A stretch of DNA of 64,000 nucleotides from UMGS1851 sp900555605 (GCA_902472555.1 CABROF010000001.1:110221-174220); one strand, 5' to 3'. Numbered from the stretch's first letter, positions 8,845 through 18,211 are shown. A program made the numbers and translations. Notes: generated from the letters alone by a model not told the origin.

Positions 8845-10884
8845 ATGGAACAGGATATCACATCATTAAAGGGCGTTAAAAGTGCCAGAGCTGCATCGCT
8901 GGCTGCCCTCGGCATCCGAACTGTGGAGGAGCTTCTGACATTTTATCCGCGGGAATACGAAGACCGAACCCGCGCCGCGCGTATCAGTATGCTGGCCTTG
9001 GACGAAATTGCCGTGATTTACGCAAAGCTGCTTCATGTGACGGTAAAAAATATCCGCGCGAACCTGTCCGTGATCACTGCCTCCGTATCGGACGGCACCG
9101 GCACGCTGACGGTTTTGTTTTATAATCAAAGCTATATCCGTTCAAAACTGGTCCCTGGTACGGATTATATTTTTTACGGAAAGATTACGCAGGGCTTTTA
9201 CGGGCCGGAGCTGTGCAACCCGGCGTTCTGCACATACAAGGAACGCGGCAAATTTTTAGGGATAAAACCCATTTATCCTCTGACACAAGGACTGTCGCAG
9301 AATATTATGCGCAGGCTGACGGCAGAAGCGCTTTCTGCCGCGCCCCCTTTTTCGGATTTTCTCCCGGCTGAAGTACTGCGCAAATACCGGCTTCCGGACC
9401 GTGATACTGCAATTCGGGGTACGCACTTTCCCAAAGATGCCGCGCAGTGCGCACAATGCCGGCGGCGTCTGATTTTTGAGGAGCTGCTGAATATTCAGCT
9501 TATGCTGCAATTGGTAAAAAAAGACTGCGCCCGGGACGGCAAAGGGATCGCGCTGCACTGTGCCGATGGTTCGGACAAAAAAAAGGTTGCGCAGCTGATG
9601 AACAATCTGCCCTTTCAGCTTACTGAGGCACAGCTGCGGGTGTGGGCTGAGATCTGCAGGGATATGGAATCGCCGCAGGAAATGAATCGGCTCGTACTGG
9701 GCGACGTCGGGTCGGGTAAAACGATCCTTGCCGTACTGGCTATGCTGAAAGCAATCGCCGCAGGATATCAGGCGGTCTATATGGCGCCCACCGAAATTCT
9801 GGCGGAACAGCACATGCGCACAATCAGCACGCTTCTTTCACCTTTGGGCATTCGCTGTGTACTGCTGACCGGTTCGCTGCGCGGCAGGGCAAAACAGGAA
9901 CTTTATGCAGAGATCGAATCCGGCGCCGCACAATGTATTATCGGCACCCACGCCCTCATTCAAGCCGGCGTACCGTATGCAAAGCCCGGTCTCGTTATTA
10001 CAGATGAGCAGCATCGATTCGGCGTGCGGCAGCGGGCAAAGCTGGCGCAGCATACCACACGTCCGGATATTCTGGTCATGACCGCTACCCCGATTCCCCG
10101 TACGCTGGCGCTGGTACTTTACGGAGATATGGATATTTCCGTTATCGACGCCATGCCGAAAAACAGAAAGCCGATTCGTACTTTTATTGCTGATTCTGCC
10201 CTTCGGCAGCGGATTCTGCTTTGGGCTGCTTCACTGGCGGAACAGGGACAGCAGATTTATATTGTACATCCGCTGATTCAGGAGCAGGAAGCGCTGGATC
10301 TGACTGCTGCGGAATCGAATTTCAAAGAACTCACCGCCTCTGTCTTCCGGGGGCTTCCCGCTGCATTGATTCACGGCAGAATGTCTGGCGCGGAAAAAGA
10401 TCAAATCATGCGGGACTTTGTTGCAGGTAAAATTAAAATTCTCTTTTCCACCACTGTTATCGAGGTCGGTGTAGATGTACCCAATGCCGTTCTGATCATT
10501 GTGGAAAACGCGGAGCGATTCGGCCTCGCACAGCTGCATCAGCTCCGCGGCCGTGTCGGACGCGGCAGTCAGCAGTCCTACTGCGTTTTATTTACAGACC
10601 ATAAAAGCAAATTGGTACGGGAGCGGATGCAGATTATGAAAGCGACCAACGACGGCTTTCTGATTGCGGAAAAGGACCTTGCGCTGCGCGGACCCGGAGA
10701 CTTTTTCGGGACACTGCAGCACGGCCTCCCTGCTTTTAAAATTGCAGATATTGGCAGAGATCTGGCTGTTCTGAAGGAAACACAGGAGGCCGCCAAATAT
10801 ATCCTGCAGCATGCGGACGAGCCGGAAATCAAAGCGTATATTGCACATGTATCCGGCCAGATTCCGAATCTGATTGCACTGTAA
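8845..10884 (+). CDS. recG: ATP-dependent DNA helicase RecG
   Basis: A 679-residue helicase that remodels stalled forks and branch-migrates Holliday junctions. An N-terminal wedge/OB region (about 1-200) precedes two RecA-like helicase domains: GDVGSGKT (Walker A, about 288), TDEQHRFG (DExH box, about 390), MTATPIPRTLAL (motif III), STTVIEVGVDVPNA (motif V) and QLRGRVGRG (motif VI). Length is typical. AGGAGG precedes the ATG. It is monocistronic: it has its own promoter and a strong terminator follows. Confidence 0.97.
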   Translation: MEQDITSLKGVKSARAASLAALGIRTVEELLTFYPREYEDRTRAARISMLALDEIAVIYAKLLHVTVKNIRANLSVITASVSDGTGTLTVLFYNQSYIRSKLVPGTDYIFYGKITQGFYGPELCNPAFCTYKERGKFLGIKPIYPLTQGLSQNIMRRLTAEALSAAPPFSDFLPAEVLRKYRLPDRDTAIRGTHFPKDAAQCAQCRRRLIFEELLNIQLMLQLVKKDCARDGKGIALHCADGSDKKKVAQLMNNLPFQLTEAQLRVWAEICRDMESPQEMNRLVLGDVGSGKTILAVLAMLKAIAAGYQAVYMAPTEILAEQHMRTISTLLSPLGIRCVLLTGSLRGRAKQELYAEIESGAAQCIIGTHALIQAGVPYAKPGLVITDEQHRFGVRQRAKLAQHTTRPDILVMTATPIPRTLALVLYGDMDISVIDAMPKNRKPIRTFIADSALRQRILLWAASLAEQGQQIYIVHPLIQEQEALDLTAAESNFKELTASVFRGLPAALIHGRMSGAEKDQIMRDFVAGKIKILFSTTVIEVGVDVPNAVLIIVENAERFGLAQLHQLRGRVGRGSQQSYCVLFTDHKSKLVRERMQIMKATNDGFLIAEKDLALRGPGDFFGTLQHGLPAFKIADIGRDLAVLKETQEAAKYILQHADEPEIKAYIAHVSGQIPNLIAL

Positions 10885-10885
10885 A

Positions 10886-10932
10886 AAAGACGCTTCCTTG
10901 TTCACTGGAAACAAGCGGCGTCCTTTTCATCA
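10886..10932. terminator. bidirectional terminator between recG and rpmB
   Basis: Inverted repeat with outer arms GACGC/GCGTC and inner arms CTTGTT/AACAAG, flanked by A-rich and CTTTTC stretches. It sits between two convergent genes and could stop both transcripts. Confidence 0.75.
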
Positions 10933-10957
10933 AAATAATCAATTTTATCGTGGCTTC

Positions 10958-11158
10958 TTATATCGCTCTTGTTACTTTCCCCGATCTCAAGCAGGAAGTG
11001 CACACATGCGCATATTTGGGAGCGCCATTTACCATAATCTTGACTCTCCTGACATTCGGCTTCCAGTTTCTTTTCGCACGTCTGCTCACCTGTGAACGTG
11101 TTATGCTGATGTGGCGGCCGAATAGCATATCCTTTGAACAGAATTCACATCTTGCCAT
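10958..11158 (-). CDS. rpmB: 50S ribosomal protein L28, zinc-binding form
   Basis: A 66-residue basic ribosomal protein. CEFC at residues 4-7 and CTSC near 52-55 form a Cys4 zinc site, so this is the C+ form. RAKRNWKPNVRRVKI is the family core. AGGGAGG lies before the ATG. rpmB next to spoVM is the order known from Bacillus. It has its own promoter about 45 bases upstream. Confidence 0.97.
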   Translation of the reverse strand: MARCEFCSKDMLFGRHISITRSQVSRRAKRNWKPNVRRVKIMVNGAPKYAHVCTSCLRSGKVTRAI

Positions 11159-11201
11159 TTAAAACACACCTCCCTTGAAAATCTTTTAAACAGCGGGATT
11201 T

Positions 11202-11230
11202 ATTGTATCACAGACGAGGTATGTATGCAA
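11202..11230 (-). promoter_or_regulatory. sigma-A promoter of rpmB
   Basis: On the minus strand TTGCAT (11230-11225) and TACAAT (11207-11202) with a 17-base spacer, just below the spoVM terminator. Confidence 0.75.
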
Positions 11231-11247
11231 GAAAAATTTTTAGGGCA

Positions 11248-11279
11248 ATTTCGGCGTTTTATCCTGAAAACGCCGAAAT
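11248..11279 (-). terminator. terminator after spoVM
   Basis: A perfect 13-base inverted repeat ATTTCGGCGTTTT with a 6-base loop, about 50 bases beyond the spoVM stop, with a run of Ts a few bases further on. It isolates spoVM from the rpmB promoter. Confidence 0.7.
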
Positions 11280-11327
11280 GATTCTTCGCAGGGCACTCCG
11301 GCCGGCAGCTTTGATTTACAGTCGGAC

Positions 11328-11411
11328 TTACGGCGCTTCCTTTTTCATCCCGAACATCAGCCTGAGAATTCCGCCGATAAACTTAGGGGCCTTTAATACC
11401 ACAACCTTCAC
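11328..11411 (-). CDS. spoVM: stage V sporulation protein SpoVM (27 residues)
   Basis: A tiny ORF on the minus strand starting GTG at 11411 with GAGGTGG five bases before it. The core KAPKFIGGILRLMFG followed by a lysine-rich end matches the amphipathic helix of SpoVM, whose Bacillus form has KLPKFLGGIVRAMLG. In Bacillus SpoVM recognises the convex forespore membrane and anchors SpoIVA to start coat assembly. Its position beside rpmB is the known synteny, which makes the call strong despite the size. The invariant proline and the GG pair are kept. I could not identify a sigma-E promoter with confidence. Confidence 0.9.
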   Translation of the reverse strand: MKVVVLKAPKFIGGILRLMFGMKKEAP

Positions 11412-11580
11412 CGTTACCACCTCAAAACAGAATCGTTACTATTAATATATTCCCAGTTGTCATAATTGGTTCCGTGAAGCAATATATATAATGCGTACAA
11501 TTGCGGTGCACAAGCCAGCCGTATCTATCATATCACGCCCGTGCCGTTCGTCTCCGGTGCGGCAAGGAATGAGGGACCCT

Positions 11581-12258
11581 ATGTTTCGTGCCTTAACAGT
11601 CAAATTCTCGATCTCCAAAAAAGCCTTGAAACGAATCGCTGTATTTTCCGCCGTATGCGGACTGGCATTCCTCTTATGCACAGCGATTTCCATATATTTC
11701 TACAACAACAACGCGACGGTGATCACTGCCGGCAACAAGCTTACCTTCACTTTGCCCAATGACATCAGCTGGCTTGAAAGCACTGCAATAAGCGTTTCCG
11801 CAGCAGGCAATCAAATTACACAGAGCATGCAGAAATTCCGGCAGACATTTGACATGCAGGAGAAGCTTTTTGCAGGTAATGAAATCATATATCATCTCGA
11901 GCTGTCGGAAAAGGGTGCACATGAAATCCACGGATTTATTCAGATCTGGCAGATCCAGGGAACCGTAAGCGGCTTCTTAAAAAGAGCACGCGCATCCATG
12001 AGCGCCTCTGTCTACGGTTTTTCGGAACAGGAAATAAAGGTCGGAAATTGTGCCGGATACCGCTGGGATTACCGAATAAAAGGAGAAGATCGGGATACAT
12101 ACGCAAAACAGGCATTTTTAGGTATGCCGAGCAATTCCGGAGAATCACAGCATGGACAGATGTATGTCCTCAGTCTGTACGCCCCCGCAGAGATTGCACA
12201 AAACAGATTTGAAGCCATATTCACGGAGATTTTAGATACGTTTATTGTGAAGCCCTGA
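11581..12258 (+). CDS. single-pass membrane protein, unknown function
   Basis: About 225 residues from ATG at 11581, which has GAGGG five bases before it; a longer in-frame reading from 11491 has no support. A basic N terminus (KFSISKKALKR) leads into one membrane helix near 17-38, then an extracytoplasmic domain of about 185 residues with no motif I recognise. It ends in a segment resembling a small lipoprotein or LpqN-like fold (LYAPAEIAQNRFEAIFTEILDTF), but I would not name it. It lies alone on the plus strand, and its last 17 bases overlap the convergent nth gene. Confidence 0.7.
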   Translation: MFRALTVKFSISKKALKRIAVFSAVCGLAFLLCTAISIYFYNNNATVITAGNKLTFTLPNDISWLESTAISVSAAGNQITQSMQKFRQTFDMQEKLFAGNEIIYHLELSEKGAHEIHGFIQIWQIQGTVSGFLKRARASMSASVYGFSEQEIKVGNCAGYRWDYRIKGEDRDTYAKQAFLGMPSNSGESQHGQMYVLSLYAPAEIAQNRFEAIFTEILDTFIVKP

Positions 12259-12943
12259 AGTCGCACCACGCGGACAGTCTGCAGCCATTACAAGCAGGCT
12301 TGCGCGCATTGCAGACAGCTCTTCCGTGCAGAACAAGCTGATGGCAAAACCGCCCCGATATTTCAGGATGCGTTTCATCCGGAGGGATGAGTCTGCGCAG
12401 ATCCTGCTCAATCTTAATGGGATCCGTATGCTGCGACAAACCGATGCGTCCGCAGATGCGAATCGCATGCGTATCTACTACATAAGAAGGTTTCCCGAAA
12501 GCATCGCCTAAAACTAAATTTGCAGTTTTTCTGCCTACTCCGGCCAGCGTAAGCAGCTCCTCCATGGTGTCCGGAACCCTGCCGCCGAATTTTTCGCAAA
12601 TATCAATACAGCATTGTTTAATATTTTTTGCTTTATTCCGAAAAAAACCCGTTGATTTTATGTAGGCCTCCAGCTCCGGAAGCGCAGCCTCCGAAAAGGC
12701 TTTGGCATCCGGATATCTGGCAAACAGCGCAGGCGTTACCATATTTACGCGTGCATCCGTACACTGCGCCGAAAGCTGCGTGCTGATCAGCAGCTGCAAC
12801 GGCGTTTCATAACTTAAAGAACATTCAGCTTCCGGGTACAATGTATCCAGCTCCTGCAATAAATGCGGAATCTTTTCTGCAGCAGCTGCCAGAAATACAT
12901 CTTCCGGCAGCCTGTCACGGCATATTTTATTTTTACTCTCCAT
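12242..12943 (-). CDS. nth: endonuclease III
   Basis: A 233-residue DNA glycosylase/AP lyase removing oxidised pyrimidines. The helix-hairpin-helix LTLAGVGRKTANLVLG has the catalytic lysine, VVDTHAIRI has the catalytic aspartate, and C-x6-C-x2-C-x5-C near the C terminus binds a 4Fe-4S cluster. ATG at 12943 overlaps the last 11 bases of htrA, and GAGG lies nine bases upstream within htrA. The gene is therefore coupled to the WalRK-like/htrA operon, an uncommon partner for a repair enzyme. The tail overlaps the convergent membrane-protein gene. Confidence 0.96.
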   Translation of the reverse strand: MESKNKICRDRLPEDVFLAAAAEKIPHLLQELDTLYPEAECSLSYETPLQLLISTQLSAQCTDARVNMVTPALFARYPDAKAFSEAALPELEAYIKSTGFFRNKAKNIKQCCIDICEKFGGRVPDTMEELLTLAGVGRKTANLVLGDAFGKPSYVVDTHAIRICGRIGLSQHTDPIKIEQDLRRLIPPDETHPEISGRFCHQLVLHGRAVCNARKPACNGCRLSAWCDFRASQ

Positions 12944-14495
12944 CTAAAACGACCTCTGCTTCAAATGTATCACCCGAAGAACTTCTGAAGACTTGCAAGG
13001 ATACGGTATCACCCGGCTTGTAATTCATCAGGACGCGGCGCAGACCTGTAAAATTCGTAATATCCGTGCCTGCAATTGCCACGATGATATCGCCGCCCCG
13101 CAGCCCTGCTTTTGCCGCGCAGGATCCGTTGCTTACAGAATCCACATAGGCGCCTAAAGGCCAGCCGCGGTCATTGGCTGCGTTTACATTATAAGTCGTG
13201 TCTACCGTTACGCCTAATAAAGGTTTTACATATTTTCCGTCCTCGCATATAGCGCTGACGATCCGTTTAATTGTATTGGAATTGATCGCAAATCCCATTC
13301 CCTCATAGCCGGTCGAGACCAACTTAATTACACACATTCCAATCAATTCGCCCTCTTGGTTCAGCAGCGCTCCCCCGCTGTTCCCGGGGTTGATTGCAGC
13401 CGTAGTTTGCAGTAAATCGTATACATTCCCGGTTTCGGTCGTAACGACGCGGTCTACTCCGCTGATAATCCCCTCACTGACAGAATTCATAAAATCAAGT
13501 CCGCCGGGACTGCCGATTGCAACGGCTGACTCTCCAACTGTAATCTCATCGGAATCTGCAAAGGTAATCGGCTTCAGGCCTTTTGCGTTGACCTGAAGGA
13601 CTGCCACATCGGATTCCTGATGGTAACCGAGAAGCTGCGTCACCGTATAATACTCTGAAAGATCCGTTTTAAAATACACCTGTACACTGTAATTCGACGC
13701 AAGACCGCCGGTTGCAGGATCAATGGCATCCTCTACCACATGAAAGTTTGTTACAATCACGCCGTCTTCCGAATAGACAATTCCCGATCCCATGCCTACG
13801 GTGGTAATAACAGGATTCCATTTGCTGCCCGAGGTATATACCACTTTGATGCCCACAACAGACGGCGCAGCTTTTGCATAAACGGCTTTTGCCACCGATC
13901 CGCCGTTGACCTCAATTGTAACGTTGTCTCCGGGCTTGACCGTCGTCCCGTCCACATTTTGGTCATCCTGATCCGGAATCAGACTCTGCACGCGGTATCC
14001 GGTATTCGAAACGCCCAAAAGGCGAGCCAAATAATTATGATCCCTGGAAGGCAGTACGGACAGAAGCGTCAATACAAGCGCAAAAACAAGGAACGAACAA
14101 ACCACTGCCGCCGCGACGGCCTTTGCGGTAGAGGGACCTTTTATAGGCGCTGCCCCATCCTGTCTTCTGCCAGCCTTTTCCGCCCGCAGCCGTTCTTTCT
14201 CGGCCTGCTGGGTCCGTTTGTATTCTTCTCTCAGCCGCCGAATATTTTCTTTATAATACGCAGGATCGGCAGACTGCCCCTCATAGCCGTCATTCCGGCC
14301 GGCAGCATAGAACGGTTCCTGTGCCGTCTGTCCGTAAGTCGGCGCAGTCCCCGTTTGATTCGGTGCCTGCTCTGCCATCGGCGCATAACCTGAAACCGTC
14401 TGATTCGGTTCCGTATTTGTCTGCATAGAATCTGTTCTAAAATCAGATTGCCCGGTTTCTCCGGAATTCTCAGGATGTTCATACTCGCTGTTCAT
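12933..14495 (-). CDS. htrA: HtrA/DegP-like S1C serine protease
   Basis: About 520 residues. A cytoplasmic Gln/Pro/Gly-rich tail (1-120) with a charged helical patch precedes a membrane helix near 124-148 and an extracellular trypsin-like domain: H252 in VTNFHVVEDA, D296 in ESDVAVLQV, S373 in INPGNSGGAL. A PDZ domain follows from about 425. It would degrade misfolded proteins at the membrane outer face. ATG at 14495 lies one base beyond the kinase stop, with AGGAAG upstream. An htrA gene after a WalRK-like pair is the classic Firmicute walRK-yycK-type arrangement. Confidence 0.94.
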   Translation of the reverse strand: MNSEYEHPENSGETGQSDFRTDSMQTNTEPNQTVSGYAPMAEQAPNQTGTAPTYGQTAQEPFYAAGRNDGYEGQSADPAYYKENIRRLREEYKRTQQAEKERLRAEKAGRRQDGAAPIKGPSTAKAVAAAVVCSFLVFALVLTLLSVLPSRDHNYLARLLGVSNTGYRVQSLIPDQDDQNVDGTTVKPGDNVTIEVNGGSVAKAVYAKAAPSVVGIKVVYTSGSKWNPVITTVGMGSGIVYSEDGVIVTNFHVVEDAIDPATGGLASNYSVQVYFKTDLSEYYTVTQLLGYHQESDVAVLQVNAKGLKPITFADSDEITVGESAVAIGSPGGLDFMNSVSEGIISGVDRVVTTETGNVYDLLQTTAAINPGNSGGALLNQEGELIGMCVIKLVSTGYEGMGFAINSNTIKRIVSAICEDGKYVKPLLGVTVDTTYNVNAANDRGWPLGAYVDSVSNGSCAAKAGLRGGDIIVAIAGTDITNFTGLRRVLMNYKPGDTVSLQVFRSSSGDTFEAEVVLDGE

Positions 14496-14496
14496 C

Positions 14497-16122
14497 TTAT
14501 CTGTCTTCCTTTCTTCCGCCATCGATCGGCAAAGTAAATATAAATTTGGATCCCTTTCCGAGTTCACTTTCCGCACGAATGGTCTGCTGGTGTGCAAGTA
14601 AAATATTTTTTGCAATGGAAAGGCCCAGCCCGGTTCCTTTCTTATCCAGTCCTCTGGATTTGTCAGATTTATAGAATCGTTCAAATATCATATCCAAATC
14701 CTCCGGCGGTATACCAACGCCGGTATCTGCCACCGTTACCTCTGCACAGTCCTTCCGGAGGACGGTGCGTATCGTGATTCTGCCCCCTTCTGGAGTAAAT
14801 TTTACCGCATTCTGAATCAAATTGATAAACACCCGATCTATAGACGGTTTGTCGATAAACACATATTCCGGATCATGCTCAAACACCGTCCGGACATCAA
14901 TTTTTTTCTTCTGAATCAGGGGCTCCAGCTTAATGATATTCTCCCGGACCAATTCGCATAAATCATATTTCAGTCGATTCAGCGTTACCTTGCCGGACTG
15001 CAGGCGCGCTACATCCAGAAGCTCGTTCACCAAATCGCTGAGACGCGTAATTTCCGAACGTACCGTTCGTAAATAATGCTCCTGCTTTTCAGGCGGAACC
15101 ACACCGTCTATAATCGCATCGATAAAACCGCCGATTGAAGTCATGGGGGTACGCAGCTCATGGGATACATTCGCAATAAAATCATTTCGCATTGCATCAA
15201 GATTTGCCAAAGATTCCGTCATTCTATTGAAGCTGTCCACCAAATCGCCGATTTCATCATGCGTTGTGCGCTGGATCTTCCCTTGAAAATCTCCTGCCGC
15301 CATTTTACCCGCGGCTTCCTGAAGGGCACGGATCGGATTGGTAATCCGCCGCGTAATCATGATCAGCACAATCACGTCTATCAGCACGGTAATTACAGTC
15401 GCAATGGTAAAATACTGAATAATGCTGCCGCGCGCTTTTGTGACCTCAGGCATAGCAACCGACATGAAAATACAATTTCCGTCAACAGTTAGCTTGGTAT
15501 CCGGATGGATATAGATAATCCGTTTCGGCACGGTCACGTAAGATGCCGACTCCTTGGCATATAATCCGTAAAAATCGCCGCTGTCATAAAAACGGTCATC
15601 TTCATTCAGGCTGTCTAACTGTTCTTCCGAGAAATAATAGTGACCGTCCAAGAAAATAAATCTGTCAACTACTGTTTTGGGCAGAGAAAGCAGGCCCTCC
15701 GTCTCCCGGGAATCCGTCGGAAACAGCGGATACGACATGGATACCATCCCGTCCCGCTCTGCAATAAAGCTATAGGCGCCCAGCGTTTCTTCATAAAGCT
15801 CCATCCGGCTGAACAGCTTTTCCTGGTAGGCTTTTGTTTTCTCTTTTGCCTCATTGGAAATCCATTCGTTTTTATCGTCCACAGATGACTGATAAGACAC
15901 ATAATATTGAATCCAAAGATCCTGCAGGGATTCCACCGCGGTCCGCATATCCGTCACCTTGGACTCCACAAAAGAATTCTCGGTCAGCCGATCCATAATA
16001 AAACCGGATAAAACAGAAGATAAAAGAATCGTCAACGTAAAAATCAGCAGAAATTTTCGAAAAATCGAACTCTGGCGGAACGAGCCTGCACGTTTGCGCT
16101 GCCGGCTGCCGGATTTATCCAC
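14497..16122 (-). CDS. WalK/ResE-like sensor histidine kinase
   Basis: A 541-residue kinase with GTG start (GAGGTG eight bases upstream). One helix lies at about 23-45, an extracellular domain at about 46-232, a second helix at about 236-257, then HAMP (258-310), HisKA with H321 in NVSHELRTPMTSIGGF, and HATPase (GVGIPPED, GTGLGLSIA). There is no PAS domain between HAMP and HisKA, unlike Bacillus WalK. With the regulator upstream and htrA downstream it probably senses envelope state. It starts immediately after the regulator stop, so the genes are coupled. Confidence 0.93.
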   Translation of the reverse strand: MDKSGSRQRKRAGSFRQSSIFRKFLLIFTLTILLSSVLSGFIMDRLTENSFVESKVTDMRTAVESLQDLWIQYYVSYQSSVDDKNEWISNEAKEKTKAYQEKLFSRMELYEETLGAYSFIAERDGMVSMSYPLFPTDSRETEGLLSLPKTVVDRFIFLDGHYYFSEEQLDSLNEDDRFYDSGDFYGLYAKESASYVTVPKRIIYIHPDTKLTVDGNCIFMSVAMPEVTKARGSIIQYFTIATVITVLIDVIVLIMITRRITNPIRALQEAAGKMAAGDFQGKIQRTTHDEIGDLVDSFNRMTESLANLDAMRNDFIANVSHELRTPMTSIGGFIDAIIDGVVPPEKQEHYLRTVRSEITRLSDLVNELLDVARLQSGKVTLNRLKYDLCELVRENIIKLEPLIQKKKIDVRTVFEHDPEYVFIDKPSIDRVFINLIQNAVKFTPEGGRITIRTVLRKDCAEVTVADTGVGIPPEDLDMIFERFYKSDKSRGLDKKGTGLGLSIAKNILLAHQQTIRAESELGKGSKFIFTLPIDGGRKEDR

Positions 16123-16124
16123 AA

Positions 16125-16820
16125 TTATTTCACCTCAAATTTATATCCGATTCCCCAGACCGTCTTAATCTGCCAGGAATGCGAGGGATCCTCCACCTTC
16201 TCGCGCAGGCGCTTGATATGAACGTCCACGGTTCTGGAATCGCCGAAGAAATCATATCCCCAGATATATTCCAGCAGCTGGTCCCGCGTATAAACCTTGT
16301 TCGGATTGGAGGATAGAAAAAACAGAAGCTCCAGTTCCTTTGGCGGCATCTGTACCTCTGTGCCGTTTACTTTTACCGTATAGGTGGTTTTGTTTACCAA
16401 TAAATTCGGATATACGACCTCCTCATGCGCTTCTTTTTCCGTATTGCTTGTCCTGCGCAGAACAGCCTTGACTCTTGCGGTAAGTTCCTTTGGCTCAAAG
16501 GGCTTTACCATATAGTCGTCGGCACCCAGCTCTAATCCCAAAACCTTGTCAAAAGTCTCGCCTTTTGCCGAAAGCATAATAATTGGAATCTGACTGATTT
16601 TTCGGATTTCACGACATACCTGCCATCCGTCCGCACCGGGCAGCATAATGTCCAGCACCACCAAATCCGGGGTCGTGGACTTAAAAATTTCGATTGCTTT
16701 CAGTCCGTCATTTGCGATCTTTACATCGAATCCTTCATTCTCCAAATAGAGTCTGATTAATTCGCAGATATTTTCGTCATCATCCACTACCAACACTTTT
16801 TGCTTTATATATTGAGCCAT
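16125..16820 (-). CDS. WalR/YycF-like response regulator
   Basis: A 231-residue OmpR-family regulator. The receiver has D13-D15 acidic residues, phosphoacceptor D57 in VVLDIMLPGADG and K in VKPF. The winged-helix domain ends IKTVWGIGYKFEVK, which is WalR-like. ATG at 16820 follows AAAGGAGG; the longer reading to 16886 is rejected. It heads a four-gene operon (regulator, kinase, htrA, nth) with overlaps or gaps of a few bases. If truly WalR-like it would control autolysin genes and may be essential (inference). Confidence 0.93.
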   Translation of the reverse strand: MAQYIKQKVLVVDDDENICELIRLYLENEGFDVKIANDGLKAIEIFKSTTPDLVVLDIMLPGADGWQVCREIRKISQIPIIMLSAKGETFDKVLGLELGADDYMVKPFEPKELTARVKAVLRRTSNTEKEAHEEVVYPNLLVNKTTYTVKVNGTEVQMPPKELELLFFLSSNPNKVYTRDQLLEYIWGYDFFGDSRTVDVHIKRLREKVEDPSHSWQIKTVWGIGYKFEVK

Positions 16821-16884
16821 ACCGATTCCTCCTTTTCTTTTTGTGATCCATGCATTATAATTGCATGTGCAGGCCAATGGATGC

Positions 16885-16914
16885 ATTATACCATAAAGAC
16901 AAATAATTTACCAA
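16885..16914 (-). promoter_or_regulatory. sigma-A promoter of the regulator-kinase-htrA-nth operon
   Basis: On the minus strand TTGGTA (16914-16909) and a perfect TATAAT (16890-16885), 18-base spacer. The sequence TATAATGCAT recurs 31 bases downstream (near 16850-16859), giving a second -10-like box or a repeated regulator site. Confidence 0.7.
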
Positions 16915-17074
16915 CAAAAAGCAAAAGAAACCTTACGTCTGTAGATTATGCCATGGTTATATGTTATTCTGGTGGCAAAACTGTGTAAAAAGGCACGAAA
17001 GATCACCTGCACGATACACGGCTCCGTGATTTCCGCCGCTGCCTTGAAAATAAAACTGGAGGTTATTCATATCT

Positions 17075-18169
17075 ATGAAATTAGGAATCGTGGGACTGCC
17101 CAACGTCGGCAAAAGCACGCTTTTCAACGCACTGACAAAAGCAGGCGCAGAAAGTGCCAATTATCCGTTTTGTACCATTGAACCGAATGTCGGCATCGTT
17201 GCCGTACCTGACAAAAGACTCGACGTGCTTGCACAGATGTATGCCCCGGAAAAAATAACGCCGGCGACAATCGAGTTTTTGGATATTGCAGGATTAGTAA
17301 AGGGGGCCAGCAAAGGAGAAGGACTCGGCAACAAGTTCCTATCCCATATAAGGGAAGCAGATGCCATTATTCACGTTGTACGCTGCTTTGATAATGACGA
17401 TATTATTCGGGTCGAAGGCTCCTCCTCCCCTGCCGGAGATACACAGACCATTAACTTTGAGCTGATCTTTTCAGATATCGAGCTTTTGGAGCGCCGTATC
17501 GATAAAACAGGAAAATCAGCAAAAAGCGGCGACAAAAAGCTTTTGGCCGAACTGGACATGCTTCGGCGGATCAAGGCACATTTAGAGGAAGGAAAGCCCG
17601 TCAGAACAATGGATTTAACCGAGGAGGAGGCTACCTATGTCAAGTCCCTTTTCCTGCTTACCGCAAAGCCGGTCATTTACGCTGCCAATATCGCAGAGGA
17701 TGATACTGCTGCACCTTCGGCATGTCCGTACGTAAAAGAGCTTTCCGAAATTGCCCGGCAGGAACATGCACAGCTCATCGTAGTCTGCAGCAGGCTGGAG
17801 GAGGAAATCGCCGCCCTGGAGGATGCGGAAAAAACTGAGTTTTTAGAAGCCCTCGGAATTCGGGAATCCGGACTTGAGCAGCTGATCACCGCGGGCTATA
17901 AGCTGTTAGGATTGATTAGCTTTCTAACTGCCGGTCCGAAGGAGGTGCGCGCTTGGACAATCGCAAAGGGTACAAAAGCGCCGGGCGCCGCAGGTAAAAT
18001 CCATTCGGATTTTGAACGCGGCTTTATTCGTGCCGAAGTCGTTGCATATGACGACCTGATTGCCTGCGGCAGCTACCAGGGCGCAAAGGAAAAAGGACTG
18101 GTTCGTTCTGAAGGGAAAGAATATATCATGAACGACGGCGATGTGACGCTGTTTCGTTTTAACGTATAA
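17075..18169 (+). CDS. ychF: redox-regulated ATPase YchF (Obg-like)
   Basis: A 364-residue TRAFAC P-loop protein that binds ATP rather than GTP and associates with ribosomes. The G1 loop GLPNVGKST is at 7-15, FLDIAGLVKGASKGEGLGNKFL at about 65 is the family hallmark, and a C-terminal TGS domain has AGKIHSDFERGFIRAEV. Length is normal. GGAGG lies 12 bases before the ATG, a long but usable spacing. It is divergent from the WalR-like operon across a 250-base region. Confidence 0.97.
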   Translation: MKLGIVGLPNVGKSTLFNALTKAGAESANYPFCTIEPNVGIVAVPDKRLDVLAQMYAPEKITPATIEFLDIAGLVKGASKGEGLGNKFLSHIREADAIIHVVRCFDNDDIIRVEGSSSPAGDTQTINFELIFSDIELLERRIDKTGKSAKSGDKKLLAELDMLRRIKAHLEEGKPVRTMDLTEEEATYVKSLFLLTAKPVIYAANIAEDDTAAPSACPYVKELSEIARQEHAQLIVVCSRLEEEIAALEDAEKTEFLEALGIRESGLEQLITAGYKLLGLISFLTAGPKEVRAWTIAKGTKAPGAAGKIHSDFERGFIRAEVVAYDDLIACGSYQGAKEKGLVRSEGKEYIMNDGDVTLFRFNV

Positions 18170-18211
18170 GCGTTTGGACAAGATCGTACTAAAAAAACGC
18201 ATGATCGTTGA

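Noticed and set aside
11203..11445. 80-codon plus-strand ORF over the spoVM region.
   Set aside because: It is antisense to spoVM, its terminator and the rpmB promoter, has no family features and no Shine-Dalgarno.
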